The notes: generated from the sequence alone by a model not told the origin. Counted from the stretch's first letter, positions 16,066 through 24,014 are shown. The stretch: DNA of 31,702 bases from Flavobacteriales bacterium UBA7878 (GCA_002501205.1 DLRW01000006.1:1-31702), one strand, 5' to 3'. A program made the numbers and translations.

Positions 16066-17937
16066 ATGATCAATAAGAAGTACGATGTTATTGTAGTTGG
16101 AGGAGGTCATGCTGGTGCGGAAGCAGCAGCGGCTAGTGCTAATATGGGTGCTGAAACCTTGTTGGTTACGATGAACCTACAGACGATTGGCCAAATGTCG
16201 TGTAATCCCGCGATGGGAGGCATTGCAAAAGGTCAGATTGTTAGGGAAATAGACGCTTTAGGTGGTCTTTCTGGGATTATTAGTGATAAAACCGCTATTC
16301 AGTTCCGGATGTTAAACCGGTCTAAAGGTCCAGCGATGTGGTCACCACGGGTTCAAAGCGATCGTTGGCGTTTTGCCGAAGAGTGGCGTTTGTCTTTGGA
16401 GGCTATTCCTTCATTGCATTTCTTTCAGGATATGGTTGTTGATTTGATCGTGGAAGGCGAGCAAATTAAAGGGGTGAAAACCGGAATGGGAGTAGAAATA
16501 TTGGGTTCTAAGGTTATCCTCACTAATGGCACTTTCTTAAATGGATTAATTCATATTGGCGATAAGAACTATGGAGGCGGGAGAGCCGGTGAGCGCGCTT
16601 CTACTGGAATTACGGAAAGGCTAATTGAATTAGGCTTTGAATCTGGACGTATGAAGACAGGCACTCCGCCCAGGGTGGATGGACGTTCTTTGGATTATTT
16701 CAAAATGGAAGAACAAAAGGGTGATGAAATACCCGAAAAATTCTCATTTAGTTCTGAGACAAAGGCTTTAAAAGAGCAAAGAAGTTGTCATATCACTTAT
16801 ACGAGTCCTGAGGTGCATGAGACTTTAAAGGAAGGTTTTGATCGTTCACCAATGTTTAATGGGGCGATACAAAGTACAGGACCTCGTTATTGCCCTTCTA
16901 TTGAAGATAAGATTAACCGTTTTGCTGATAAGGATCGTCATCAGATTTTCGTGGAGCCAGAAGGTTGGAACACGGTGGAGATTTATGTGAATGGATTCAG
17001 CACAAGTTTACCACAAGAGGTTCAGGAAAAGGCCTTGCGTAAAGTGGTGGGTTTTGAAAATGTGCGCATATTTCGTCCGGGTTACGCAATAGAGTATGAT
17101 TATTTTCCGCCAACCCAGTTGAAGCATACTTTAGAGACGAAACTGGTTAAGGGGCTATATTTTGCTGGTCAGATAAATGGTACTACGGGCTATGAAGAAG
17201 CTGCTAGTCAGGGTTTAATGGCAGGTGTAAATGCGGTTTTAGCCTTAAAGGAGAAAGAACCATTAATATTAAGTCGTGACCAAGCTTATATTGGCGTTTT
17301 AATTGATGATTTAATTACCAAGGGTACGGAGGAACCGTATAGGATGTTTACCAGTCGTGCCGAGTATCGAATTCTTTTACGACAGGATAATGCAGATGAG
17401 CGTTTAAGCCCCTTGGGAAATTCTATTGGTTTATTGCCAGATACTCGAATTAAGGAGTTTCACGTGAAACAATCCAAGACAAAGGCGCTGCAAAATTGGG
17501 TTTCTTCTTATAGCATTAGTCAAGCGGAAGCCAATCCAATATTGGAATCAAAAGGCTTAAGTACTTTAAAGCAGACCATGAAGTTTGAGAAGGTGATCGC
17601 TCGTCCACAATTGCAGTTTTCAGATTTTGAATCCCTAGATGCTTTTAAGGCTGTTGTGGAAAAGGAGTCCTTGCAAAAGGAAAATATTGAAAGGGTGGAG
17701 ATCGAGACTAAGTATGCCGGTTATTTAGAAAAGGAAAAGGAGGCAGCTGCTAAGATTGATCGACTGGAGGATTTGAAAATTCCGGAGACTTTTGACTATT
17801 ATAAACTCAAATCCTTGTCCTACGAGGCTCGAGAGAAGTTAACAGAAATAAAGCCTACTAGCATTAAGGAGGCTAAGAAGATAAGTGGGGTTAGTCCTGC
17901 AGATATTAGTGTATTATTGGTCTATATGGGCCGCTAG
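16066..17937 (+). CDS. mnmG: tRNA uridine-5-carboxymethylaminomethyl modification enzyme MnmG
   Basis: FAD-dependent partner of MnmE (also called GidA), 623 residues. Together they install the cmnm5 group on U34 of several tRNAs. The N-terminal Rossmann motif is VVGGGHAGAEAA (G12, G14, G17). Other family signatures are SCNPAMGGIAKGQIVREIDALGG cut here to SCNPAMGGIAKGQ, GRMKTGTPPRVDGR, and GYEEAASQG for FAD binding. The C-terminal helical domain ends with ISGVSPADISVLLVYMGR. Length is normal. Two parS palindromes touch this gene: one inside it, read as F465-H466-V467-K468, and one starting at the last base of its stop codon. The mnmE gene is not in the window. Confidence 0.97.
   Translation: MINKKYDVIVVGGGHAGAEAAAASANMGAETLLVTMNLQTIGQMSCNPAMGGIAKGQIVREIDALGGLSGIISDKTAIQFRMLNRSKGPAMWSPRVQSDRWRFAEEWRLSLEAIPSLHFFQDMVVDLIVEGEQIKGVKTGMGVEILGSKVILTNGTFLNGLIHIGDKNYGGGRAGERASTGITERLIELGFESGRMKTGTPPRVDGRSLDYFKMEEQKGDEIPEKFSFSSETKALKEQRSCHITYTSPEVHETLKEGFDRSPMFNGAIQSTGPRYCPSIEDKINRFADKDRHQIFVEPEGWNTVEIYVNGFSTSLPQEVQEKALRKVVGFENVRIFRPGYAIEYDYFPPTQLKHTLETKLVKGLYFAGQINGTTGYEEAASQGLMAGVNAVLALKEKEPLILSRDQAYIGVLIDDLITKGTEEPYRMFTSRAEYRILLRQDNADERLSPLGNSIGLLPDTRIKEFHVKQSKTKALQNWVSSYSISQAEANPILESKGLSTLKQTMKFEKVIARPQLQFSDFESLDAFKAVVEKESLQKENIERVEIETKYAGYLEKEKEAAAKIDRLEDLKIPETFDYYKLKSLSYEAREKLTEIKPTSIKEAKKISGVSPADISVLLVYMGR
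17457..17470 (+). promoter_or_regulatory. parS: parS site 2, inside the mnmG coding region
   Basis: A perfect GTTTCACGTGAAAC palindrome flanked by A on both sides, so it matches 15 of the 16 bases of the extended parS consensus. It lies in mnmG codons encoding E-F-H-V-K-Q, 1409 bp after site 1. Confidence 0.9.
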
Positions 17938-17950
17938 TTTCACGTGAAAC
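17937..17950 (+). promoter_or_regulatory. parS: parS site 3, between mnmG and the methyltransferase
   Basis: A perfect GTTTCACGTGAAAC palindrome. Its first base is the G of the mnmG stop codon TAG and its last base immediately precedes the next gene's ATG, so the whole intergenic space is parS. With flanking A on each side it matches 15 of 16 bases of the extended consensus. It lies 480 bp after site 2. Confidence 0.9.
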
Positions 17951-18832
17951 ATGAAAGAACATTCCAGTTGCCCGGTGTGTGGCGCTAAAGACTTAGAGTC
18001 AGTACGAAAGCCCTATTATTACAGGGGAACCAAAGAAACCTTCAATATTGATGCTTGCCAGTCTTGTGGCTTTTGGCTAACCAATCCAGCACCAGAAGGA
18101 GCGGAATTGGCTGCCTATTATGAGAGTGATGATTATGTGAGTCATACAGATGGTACCGGTTCATTAATGGACAAGGTTTATGGGGCGGTACGTAAACGGG
18201 CAATAATATCAAAGTTCGACTTGGTTGCTTCCTTGGCAGCACCTTCTAAAGTGCTTATTGATTATGGTGCGGGTACGGGAGAGTTCTTAGCCTATGCCAA
18301 GTCCAAGAACTGGACGGTTAAAGGCTTTGAACCTTCTGAGGTAGCGCGGGAAAATGCAGCGAAAAAGGGATTGGAATTAATTTCTCCGGAGGAGCGTTGG
18401 ACTTTAGAGGAAGATTCGGTGGGAGTGTTTACGCTTTGGCATGTCTTAGAACATATTCCCGATTTAAATGAAACATTGGCTTATTTCCATTCTCGCTTGG
18501 TGAAGGGGGGGTGCTTGGTAATAGCGGTTCCCAACCATGAATCTTTGGATGCAGAGAATTATGGGAATGATTGGGCCGCTTATGATGTGCCCTTACACCT
18601 ATGGCATTTTGCAAAATCCGATTTACAGAGATTGGCACAGAAGCATCATTTCCAATTGGAGAAGATAGAGAATATGCCTTTTGATAGTTTTTATGTTTCT
18701 CTTTTAAGTGAGAAAAACAGGCACGGTGCTATGCGTCCGCTACAGGCTTTTTACCAGGGTTTACGCTCGAATTTATCCGGCTCTAAGGCTAAGAATATGA
18801 GTAGCTTAATTTATGTGCTACGTAAGGATTAA
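17951..18832 (+). CDS. Class I SAM-dependent methyltransferase with N-terminal zinc ribbon
   Basis: A 293-residue protein. It starts with a zinc-ribbon-like pair of Cys motifs (CPVC at 7-10, CQSC at 36-39), followed by a Rossmann-fold methyltransferase with SAM motif I LIDYGAGTGEF (about 102-112), an acidic ribose-binding loop in VKGFEPSE, and motif TLWHVLEHIPD (about 161-171). The mix of a Cys-rich head and a Methyltransf_23-type domain is common in Bacteroidota; substrates are mostly unknown, with small molecules or sugars as candidates. It starts immediately after parS site 3 and is probably co-transcribed with mnmG. It ends 3 bp from the convergent holB gene. Confidence 0.85.
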   Translation: MKEHSSCPVCGAKDLESVRKPYYYRGTKETFNIDACQSCGFWLTNPAPEGAELAAYYESDDYVSHTDGTGSLMDKVYGAVRKRAIISKFDLVASLAAPSKVLIDYGAGTGEFLAYAKSKNWTVKGFEPSEVARENAAKKGLELISPEERWTLEEDSVGVFTLWHVLEHIPDLNETLAYFHSRLVKGGCLVIAVPNHESLDAENYGNDWAAYDVPLHLWHFAKSDLQRLAQKHHFQLEKIENMPFDSFYVSLLSEKNRHGAMRPLQAFYQGLRSNLSGSKAKNMSSLIYVLRKD

Positions 18833-18835
18833 GGT

Positions 18836-19972
18836 TTAAGCTCCTTTAATTCTAAGCAGATTACTAAACTTAAAGCTGGCATCGCTGAGGATTACTTTCG
18901 CATTGCCATTTCTACTTAGATCGTGAATTGCCGTTTCTAGGACCTCCATAGCCATACGGGTATTTTTGGGGTGTAGAACGGAAGCAAAGCCATCTAATTT
19001 GAAGGATAGTTCCTGATAGATAGGATGAGCGAGAGCTAGACTTCTGCGAGGAAGTGCAAAGGCTAATTCTAGGGTTTGAATGAAGAAGCGGAGCGCTTCT
19101 TTTTGACTTTCCTTATCCAAGGAGGAAAACTCATCTACAAAAGCGAAGATATCCTTCACTTTAGCACTGTAACAGCCACGCATCCAATTTTGAAATAGCT
19201 GGCCAAAAAGCTTATATCGTGTACTATCCAGAGCTATTTTATAAGCTTGAACCAGGTCACCCTCGGCTACACTGGCCGCAGTGCGAGCTTCATTGGCACT
19301 AACTCCCTGGCCCTGCAAATAACTTTCAATTTGTTCAGGATTTAACCTTGGTATATAAAGCTTCTGGCAGCGGCTAGTAATGGTTTGTAAGAGCTTTTCC
19401 GGGTTTTCACTAATCAGAATGATAATACTCTTATCACTGGGTTCCTCCAGGGTTTTAAGTAGTTTATTGGCGGCTGATCCATGCAAATATTCCGGGAGAT
19501 ACAAGATCACAAACTTGGGGCCACCACTATAGGATTTAAGGCTTAACTTCTGAATGATCCGTGCCGCTTCATCCACATTGATTTGGGCTTGTTTGTTGGC
19601 GACATCTAATTGAGTCAGCCAATCATTTAAATGAAAGATGCTGCGCTTTGCGATGAACTCTAACCATTCTTTTTGGAAATACTCACAGTTTAATTCTCTG
19701 GGAGCGCCGGCCACTCGCGCAAAAGGGAAGGAAAAGTGTAAGTCGGGATAGCTTAGTTTATCAAACTGCTTGCAATGATTGCATTCGCCACAGCTATCAT
19801 TTTCGCCGGGATTCTTACAAGCAAGGTATTGTGCATAGGCCAAGGCTAAAGGGAAGGCGGCGGTGCCTGATAAACCGTAAAAAAGCTGGGCATGGCTATT
19901 ATGAGCACGCTTTACGGAATCCAGTAATTTGGTCTTTTCGGCTTCAAGCCCAGGTACTTCTTTTAATAACAT
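18836..19972 (-). CDS. holB: DNA polymerase III subunit delta'
   Basis: A clamp-loader subunit of 378 residues. The zinc-binding region is visible as CKNPGENDSCGECNHC (four Cys), followed by DLHFSFPF. Later come ANKLLKTLEEPSDKSIIILI and a TSRCQKLYIPRL segment, the clamp-loader SRC motif. The P-loop position reads GLSGTAAFPLA with no GK(T/S), so, as usual for delta', ATP binding is not expected. The C-terminal collar domain is helical. The ATG has a perfect -7 box on the minus strand 42 nt upstream, overlapping the leader region of the divergent pgk gene. Confidence 0.9.
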   Translation of the reverse strand: MLLKEVPGLEAEKTKLLDSVKRAHNSHAQLFYGLSGTAAFPLALAYAQYLACKNPGENDSCGECNHCKQFDKLSYPDLHFSFPFARVAGAPRELNCEYFQKEWLEFIAKRSIFHLNDWLTQLDVANKQAQINVDEAARIIQKLSLKSYSGGPKFVILYLPEYLHGSAANKLLKTLEEPSDKSIIILISENPEKLLQTITSRCQKLYIPRLNPEQIESYLQGQGVSANEARTAASVAEGDLVQAYKIALDSTRYKLFGQLFQNWMRGCYSAKVKDIFAFVDEFSSLDKESQKEALRFFIQTLELAFALPRRSLALAHPIYQELSFKLDGFASVLHPKNTRMAMEVLETAIHDLSRNGNAKVILSDASFKFSNLLRIKGA

Positions 19973-20003
19973 GCCTTTTGCGATTATTTAAGCCAAAGCG
20001 GCG

Positions 20004-20011
20004 TATTTTCG
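20004..20011 (+). promoter_or_regulatory. -7-like box TATTTTCG for pgk
   Basis: One mismatch from TAnnTTTG, ending 17 nt before the pgk ATG, and identical to the box before purN at the same spacing. A TTTTG lies 23 bp upstream of the box, somewhat far for a -33 element. Confidence 0.4.
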
Positions 20012-20014
20012 CTT

Positions 20015-20022
20015 CAAAATTA
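20015..20022 (-). promoter_or_regulatory. -7 promoter box TAATTTTG for holB
   Basis: A perfect TAnnTTTG match on the minus strand, 42 nt before the holB ATG and only 3 bp from the opposing pgk box, so the two promoters face back to back and probably compete. Confidence 0.45.
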
Positions 20023-20028
20023 CAAGAA

Positions 20029-21219
20029 ATGCCAAGCTTAAATGACTTAAACTTTGATGGTGCCCGGGTTTTAGTGCGGGTAGATTTCAATGTTCCTTTA
20101 GACGACAATCAAAATATTACGGATGATAGTCGCATGCAGGCGCATATTCCCACCTTTAAAGCGATTGTAGAAAAGGGTGGCCGCCCGGTGGTTATGTCAC
20201 ATTTGGGTCGTCCTAAGAATGGACCGGAAGCTAAGTTTTCTTTGAAGCATTTGGTGGCTCATTTGCGAGAACTCAGTGGTATGGATGTTCAGTTTATTAA
20301 CGACTGTGTTGGAGCCGGCGTAGAGGAAGCAAGTAATCAATTACCAGCTAATACTATTTTACTTCTTGAAAACCTGCGCTTCCATAAGGGCGAAACTCAA
20401 GGAGATGAAGATTTTGCTTTTGCTCTTTCTAAGAATGGTGATTTTTATGTAAATGATGCTTTTGGTACTGCGCATCGTGCACATGCCTCAACAGCCATTA
20501 TTGCTAAACATTTTACCAATCGTAAAGCATTTGGATTAGTATTACAGCAAGAGATCGATAATGTAAACAAGGTTTTGCATGGAGGAGAGAAACCGGTAAC
20601 TGCAATTGTGGGTGGCGCGAAGGTTTCTTCTAAAATTTCTGTACTCGAAAATTTACTTCCTAAGATTGATCACTTGATCATCGGTGGAGGAATGGCTTTT
20701 ACCTTTTTAAAAGCGCAAGGCGGAAGCACTGGAAATAGCCTGGTGGAGGATGATTTTCTGGAAACCGCACAAAAAATCATGGAAGCCGCTGAAAAACAAG
20801 GGGTTAAAATCCATTTACCCATTGATTCAGTAATTGCCGACGATTTTAGCAATGAAGCGAAACGCGAAATCGTGGCCTCTAAGAGCATTCCAGATGGTTG
20901 GATGGGATTAGATGCCGGTCCTGAGACGATCTCTTCGCTCGCGCCAATTATAGAGGCCAGTAAAACGCTACTTTGGAATGGGCCTCTCGGAGTTTTCGAA
21001 TTTGAGAACTTTTCGGAGGGTACTAAGAAGGCTGGTGAGCTAATTGTGGCTGCAACCGAAAAGGGTGCTTTTAGTTTGGTAGGGGGAGGAGACTCCGTAG
21101 CCGCGATCAAAAAATTCAATATGGCCGAACAGGTAAGTTATGTAAGTACCGGTGGTGGAGCAATGCTCGAATTCTTAGAAGGAAAAACTTTACCAGGGAT
21201 CGCAGCGATTCTTGACTAA
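20029..21219 (+). CDS. pgk: Phosphoglycerate kinase
   Basis: Glycolytic and gluconeogenic enzyme of 396 residues that interconverts 1,3-bisphosphoglycerate/ADP and 3-phosphoglycerate/ATP. Signature segments are VLVRVDFNVPL near the start, SHLGRPKN, LLLENLRFHKGE, VGGAKVSSKISVL, and the nucleotide-binding GGGDSVAAI near the C-terminus. The frame is open another 66 codons upstream over holB, but ATG 20029 gives the standard N-terminus (MPSLNDLNFDGARVLVRVDF) and has a -7-like box 17 nt ahead. Its stop codon abuts that of the convergent cvpA gene with no gap. Confidence 0.97.
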   Translation: MPSLNDLNFDGARVLVRVDFNVPLDDNQNITDDSRMQAHIPTFKAIVEKGGRPVVMSHLGRPKNGPEAKFSLKHLVAHLRELSGMDVQFINDCVGAGVEEASNQLPANTILLLENLRFHKGETQGDEDFAFALSKNGDFYVNDAFGTAHRAHASTAIIAKHFTNRKAFGLVLQQEIDNVNKVLHGGEKPVTAIVGGAKVSSKISVLENLLPKIDHLIIGGGMAFTFLKAQGGSTGNSLVEDDFLETAQKIMEAAEKQGVKIHLPIDSVIADDFSNEAKREIVASKSIPDGWMGLDAGPETISSLAPIIEASKTLLWNGPLGVFEFENFSEGTKKAGELIVAATEKGAFSLVGGGDSVAAIKKFNMAEQVSYVSTGGGAMLEFLEGKTLPGIAAILD

Positions 21220-21747
21220 TTAGTCGGCGTCCTTAATCAGATATTGTTTGTCAACGAGATCGTCGAAGCCAACTGCTTTGGCGATCTCCTCACTATAACC
21301 CAAAAAGCGCTGGTAAACCTGACTTTGTTTCAAGGTGCTTTTTTGGAAGATAGTATTGTTCTGCTGAATTTTATTGAGGGAGAATACCGCCAGGGTTACA
21401 ATCATGGCCCATTTAACGGCTCCAAAAACAGCACCCATCAAACGGTTAATTCCATTTAAAGCAATAAGCTTCATGGTTCGGGTCATAAGGCTGGCCAGTG
21501 AATTAACCAATAAAATAGTACCGAAAAAAACCACCACGTAGCTGATAATCTTCAATTCGAAATCCACGGATTCGAAATAAATGGTGAAGTATTTAAAAAC
21601 ATTATCCGCTAATAGATAGGCCGCCACAATTCCGATAAAAATACCGAGTATTGCCGCGAGTTCGCGAATAAATCCTTTCATGAAACCCTTAATTATCCCG
21701 AATACTATGGGGGCTAAAAGGACAATGTCTAGAGCAGAATATTCCAA
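21220..21747 (-). CDS. CvpA family membrane protein
   Basis: A 175-residue protein with four hydrophobic helices (about 7-25, 30-50, 65-88 and 100-122). The N-terminal pattern LDIVLLAPIVFGIIKGFMKGFIREL matches the CvpA family, here cited by its core FGIIKGFMKGFIREL. E. coli CvpA is needed for colicin V production and membrane stress tolerance; the role in Bacteroidota is unclear. No ATG lies in frame at the N-terminus, so TTG 21747 is the start. A TATCTTGG sequence (21770-21777, minus) 22 nt upstream is a one-mismatch -7 candidate. It converges with pgk and diverges from the 119-residue gene. Confidence 0.82.
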   Translation of the reverse strand: MEYSALDIVLLAPIVFGIIKGFMKGFIRELAAILGIFIGIVAAYLLADNVFKYFTIYFESVDFELKIISYVVVFFGTILLVNSLASLMTRTMKLIALNGINRLMGAVFGAVKWAMIVTLAVFSLNKIQQNNTIFQKSTLKQSQVYQRFLGYSEEIAKAVGFDDLVDKQYLIKDAD

Positions 21748-21795
21748 ATTTTGAGTGGGCTTGAAGGCGCCAAGATAAATACAAATGCTTAGAAA

Positions 21796-22155
21796 ATGCT
21801 AGAGCAAGAAAACAGAAATAAGTGGAATAGGATAATAAGCTTTGTAAAAGAGCGCTTTGGTGATGGAGAAGAACCTGATATTGATGTAGTTCTGTTTTTA
21901 ATTGGTGTACGCGAATTAGGCCTCCCGCCAAAGCGTAAGAACTTTAAAAAGGATCAGAAATTAGAACTGATGCATATTGCCATCTGTCGCTTATTAAGTC
22001 CCTATGGTTATTATAAACTTATCGGACAGGATCAGGAAGGCTGGCCTCATTATGAGTTGCAGAAAAAACTACCACATTTAAAGGCAGGAGAACAAAGCAT
22101 CCTGATGAAAGAAGCGGTGATTCGCTATTTTGATGAAGAAATCTGGGAAGATTAA
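21796..22155 (+). CDS. Conserved-looking hypothetical protein, 119 residues
   Basis: A soluble, charged protein with no signal peptide or membrane helix. It begins with a helical KWNRIISFVKERFGDGEEPD segment, then DVVLFLIGVRELG, a basic stretch PPKRKNFKKDQK, then HIAICRLLSPYGYYKLIG and WPHYELQ, ending with acidic YFDEEIWED. I do not recognise a family. Codon usage and base composition look like the neighbours. It is divergent from cvpA (48-bp gap) and overlaps the end of the convergent lipoprotein gene by 4 bp. The clean reading frame and tight packing support a real gene. Confidence 0.7.
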   Translation: MLEQENRNKWNRIISFVKERFGDGEEPDIDVVLFLIGVRELGLPPKRKNFKKDQKLELMHIAICRLLSPYGYYKLIGQDQEGWPHYELQKKLPHLKAGEQSILMKEAVIRYFDEEIWED

Positions 22156-22547
22156 CGATCGAAAGAACAACCGATCAAAAGCGTATCGTAAGGCTCGATG
22201 TATACTGTTTTAGTCACACGTTCATTTGGAAGTAAGCGGATTTCAGTACAACCAATCCAGGTGTATTCCGGACGGGCTCCGCGTGAAGCACGAATGCTCA
22301 GGGTTGCTGCTTTGTCGTATTCAAAATCTACTTCACCCTCAGTATTACTATAGCCTTCAATAAATACAGCATTGCCAGAAATAGGCGCTGCAACTTCTAC
22401 AAATACGTTTTGGACCCGAGTAGAATCATCATGGGTTTTAACCACGATGGTGAAAGGATATTCGGGATTTAACTCCTTATTTTCACAAGAAAAAAGTAGG
22501 AATGTGCCTAAAATGCTCAGGCCAAGAATTGCTTTTTTCATAATCAT
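22152..22547 (-). CDS. Small lipoprotein B (paralogue of the adjacent gene)
   Basis: A lipoprotein of about 131 residues, with lipid-attachment Cys in LLFSCENK after a short hydrophobic signal (KKAILGLSILGTFLLFS). The mature part is a single beta-sandwich-like domain with the pattern VQNVFVEVAAPISG, YSNTEGEVDFEYDK, LSIRASRG and VTKTVYIEPYD, shared with the upstream gene (APV/API, Y-S-D/N-x-E-G-x-V, KTVYx). ATG 22547 overlaps the upstream stop as ATGA; ATG 22541 (MKKAIL) is an equally good start. Function unknown; the fold resembles carboxypeptidase-regulatory or transthyretin-like domains. Confidence 0.75.
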   Translation of the reverse strand: MIMKKAILGLSILGTFLLFSCENKELNPEYPFTIVVKTHDDSTRVQNVFVEVAAPISGNAVFIEGYSNTEGEVDFEYDKAATLSIRASRGARPEYTWIGCTEIRLLPNERVTKTVYIEPYDTLLIGCSFDR

Positions 22548-22915
22548 TGATCGTCTCTGCATCCGCTATCTGGATCTCCTGAAATAGTCATATCAAGATA
22601 AACTGTTTTCACACCGCGCTCCAATTCTGCAAAAGTACAGCTTTTATAGGGGCGCTTAGTGGCAACGATTTCAACCACAGCTTTATTTTTCAGACTAATA
22701 GATACCTTCCCTTCCTCGTCGCTGTACAAGTAATAGTCGACCGTGGTATTGTCTACCGGGGCATAAATATGAACCAAAGCATTCTGAGCGGCAATGGTGC
22801 CATCTTCAACCGTCACGTAGAGGTCGAGGGCAAAATCACGATCGTCCTTAGAGCATCCTCCGAGAACGAAAAAAGCAAGGCTCAGAACAAGTAAGGAACG
22901 GTAAAACTTGGACAT
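22544..22915 (-). CDS. Small lipoprotein A
   Basis: A 123-residue lipoprotein with signal MSKFYRSLLVLSLAFFVLGG and lipobox LGGC. The mature domain has the order ALVHIYAPVDN, YLYSDEEGKVSISLKN, VEIVATKRP, GVKTVYLDM and so is recognisably similar to lipoprotein B, which overlaps its stop codon by 4 bp (ATGA). The pair is probably a tandem duplication of an envelope protein. A perfect -7 box is 33 nt upstream. It diverges from pheS. No function can be assigned. Confidence 0.75.
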   Translation of the reverse strand: MSKFYRSLLVLSLAFFVLGGCSKDDRDFALDLYVTVEDGTIAAQNALVHIYAPVDNTTVDYYLYSDEEGKVSISLKNKAVVEIVATKRPYKSCTFAELERGVKTVYLDMTISGDPDSGCRDDQ

Positions 22916-22948
22916 GACTGTGCTAAATAATTATCATCTTTGTGCTCC

Positions 22949-22956
22949 CAAATATA
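22949..22956 (-). promoter_or_regulatory. -7 promoter box TATATTTG for the lipoprotein pair
   Basis: A perfect TAnnTTTG match on the minus strand, 33 nt before the lipoprotein A ATG and identical to the tRNA-Cys box. A weaker plus-strand CATCTTTG (22935-22942) could serve pheS. Confidence 0.45.
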
Positions 22957-22994
22957 ATAATTAACGCAGGCGATTGGCTTATTAGCATCAGAGA

Positions 22995-24014
22995 ATGAAA
23001 GAACGCATTGATTTGTTGCTCCGTGAGGTGGAAGATTTCGGCAGTAAAACGGCCGCTGAAATAGAGGCATTTCGAATTGAAATGCTAGGAAAGAAAGGGA
23101 AAATCACCGCATTGTTTAATGATTTTCGGGAGATGTCCGGAGATCTTAAACGAGAGTTCGGAAAACCCCTCAATGAGTTAAAGAATAAGGCCGCAGCTAA
23201 GGTTAACGAGTTAAAATCAGCTGCAGAAGAGCAGATTGACCTCGGATCTGGTGAAGATTTAAGTCGTCCTGCGAACTTCCAATCTCTGGGATCTCGTCAC
23301 CCGGTGAACCTGGTGAAAAATGAAATCGTATCTATTTTCCGACGGATCGGATTTAATGTTTCGGCCGGACCGGAAATCGAAGACGATTGGCATAATTTTA
23401 CCGCCTTAAATTTTCCGGAAGAGCATCCTGCCCGCGATATGCAAGACACTTTTTTCGTGGCGCGTGATCCGGATTGGGCTTTAAGAACCCACACCTCTAG
23501 CGTTCAAGTTCGGGTGATGGAAAACTCCAAGCCTCCCATTCGTACTTTATCACCCGGAAGGGTATTTCGTAATGAGGCGATATCTGCACGTTCCCACTGT
23601 TTTTTCCACCAGGTAGAAGGCCTGTATATTGATGAAGGCGTGAGTTTTGCGGATTTAAAGCAAACCTTACTCTTCTTTGCGCAGGAGTTTTTCGGGCCGG
23701 AAACTAAAATTCGCCTGCGCCCCTCTTATTTTCCGTTTACCGAGCCTAGTGCCGAAATGGATGTGTATTGGGGATTGGAAAATGAGCGCGATTACCGCAT
23801 GACCAAAGGCACCGGCTGGCTCGAAGTTCTAGGTTGTGGAATGGTAGACCCTAATGTTTTGAAAAACAACGGGATTGATCCTGAGAAATATTCAGGATTC
23901 GCCTTTGGAATTGGCGTGGAGCGCATTGCTTTGCATCGTTTCCAAATTCCAGATATCCGCATGTTATTTGAAAATGATTTAAAATTCCTGGAACAGTTTA
24001 AAGCTGCGTACTAG
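22995..24014 (+). CDS. pheS: Phenylalanyl-tRNA synthetase alpha subunit
   Basis: The catalytic alpha chain of PheRS, 339 residues. It has an N-terminal coiled coil (about 1-85), then the class II catalytic core with motif 2 in RVFRNEAISARSHCFFHQVE and motif 3 GFAFGIGVERIALHRF. The GTGWLEVLGCGMV segment forms the phenylalanine pocket. Length is typical. The beta subunit (pheT) does not follow; instead a terminator and the convergent pyk gene do, so pheT is elsewhere. Confidence 0.96.
   Translation: MKERIDLLLREVEDFGSKTAAEIEAFRIEMLGKKGKITALFNDFREMSGDLKREFGKPLNELKNKAAAKVNELKSAAEEQIDLGSGEDLSRPANFQSLGSRHPVNLVKNEIVSIFRRIGFNVSAGPEIEDDWHNFTALNFPEEHPARDMQDTFFVARDPDWALRTHTSSVQVRVMENSKPPIRTLSPGRVFRNEAISARSHCFFHQVEGLYIDEGVSFADLKQTLLFFAQEFFGPETKIRLRPSYFPFTEPSAEMDVYWGLENERDYRMTKGTGWLEVLGCGMVDPNVLKNNGIDPEKYSGFAFGIGVERIALHRFQIPDIRMLFENDLKFLEQFKAAY

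Noticed and set aside
19831..20028. 66-codon N-terminal extension of phosphoglycerate kinase
   Set aside because: It runs antisense through holB and the promoter region. ATG 20029 gives the normal family length and N-terminus.
20670..21119. 149-codon frame antisense to pgk
   Set aside because: It lies wholly inside pgk on the opposite strand, with serine- and proline-rich composition typical of a shadow frame.
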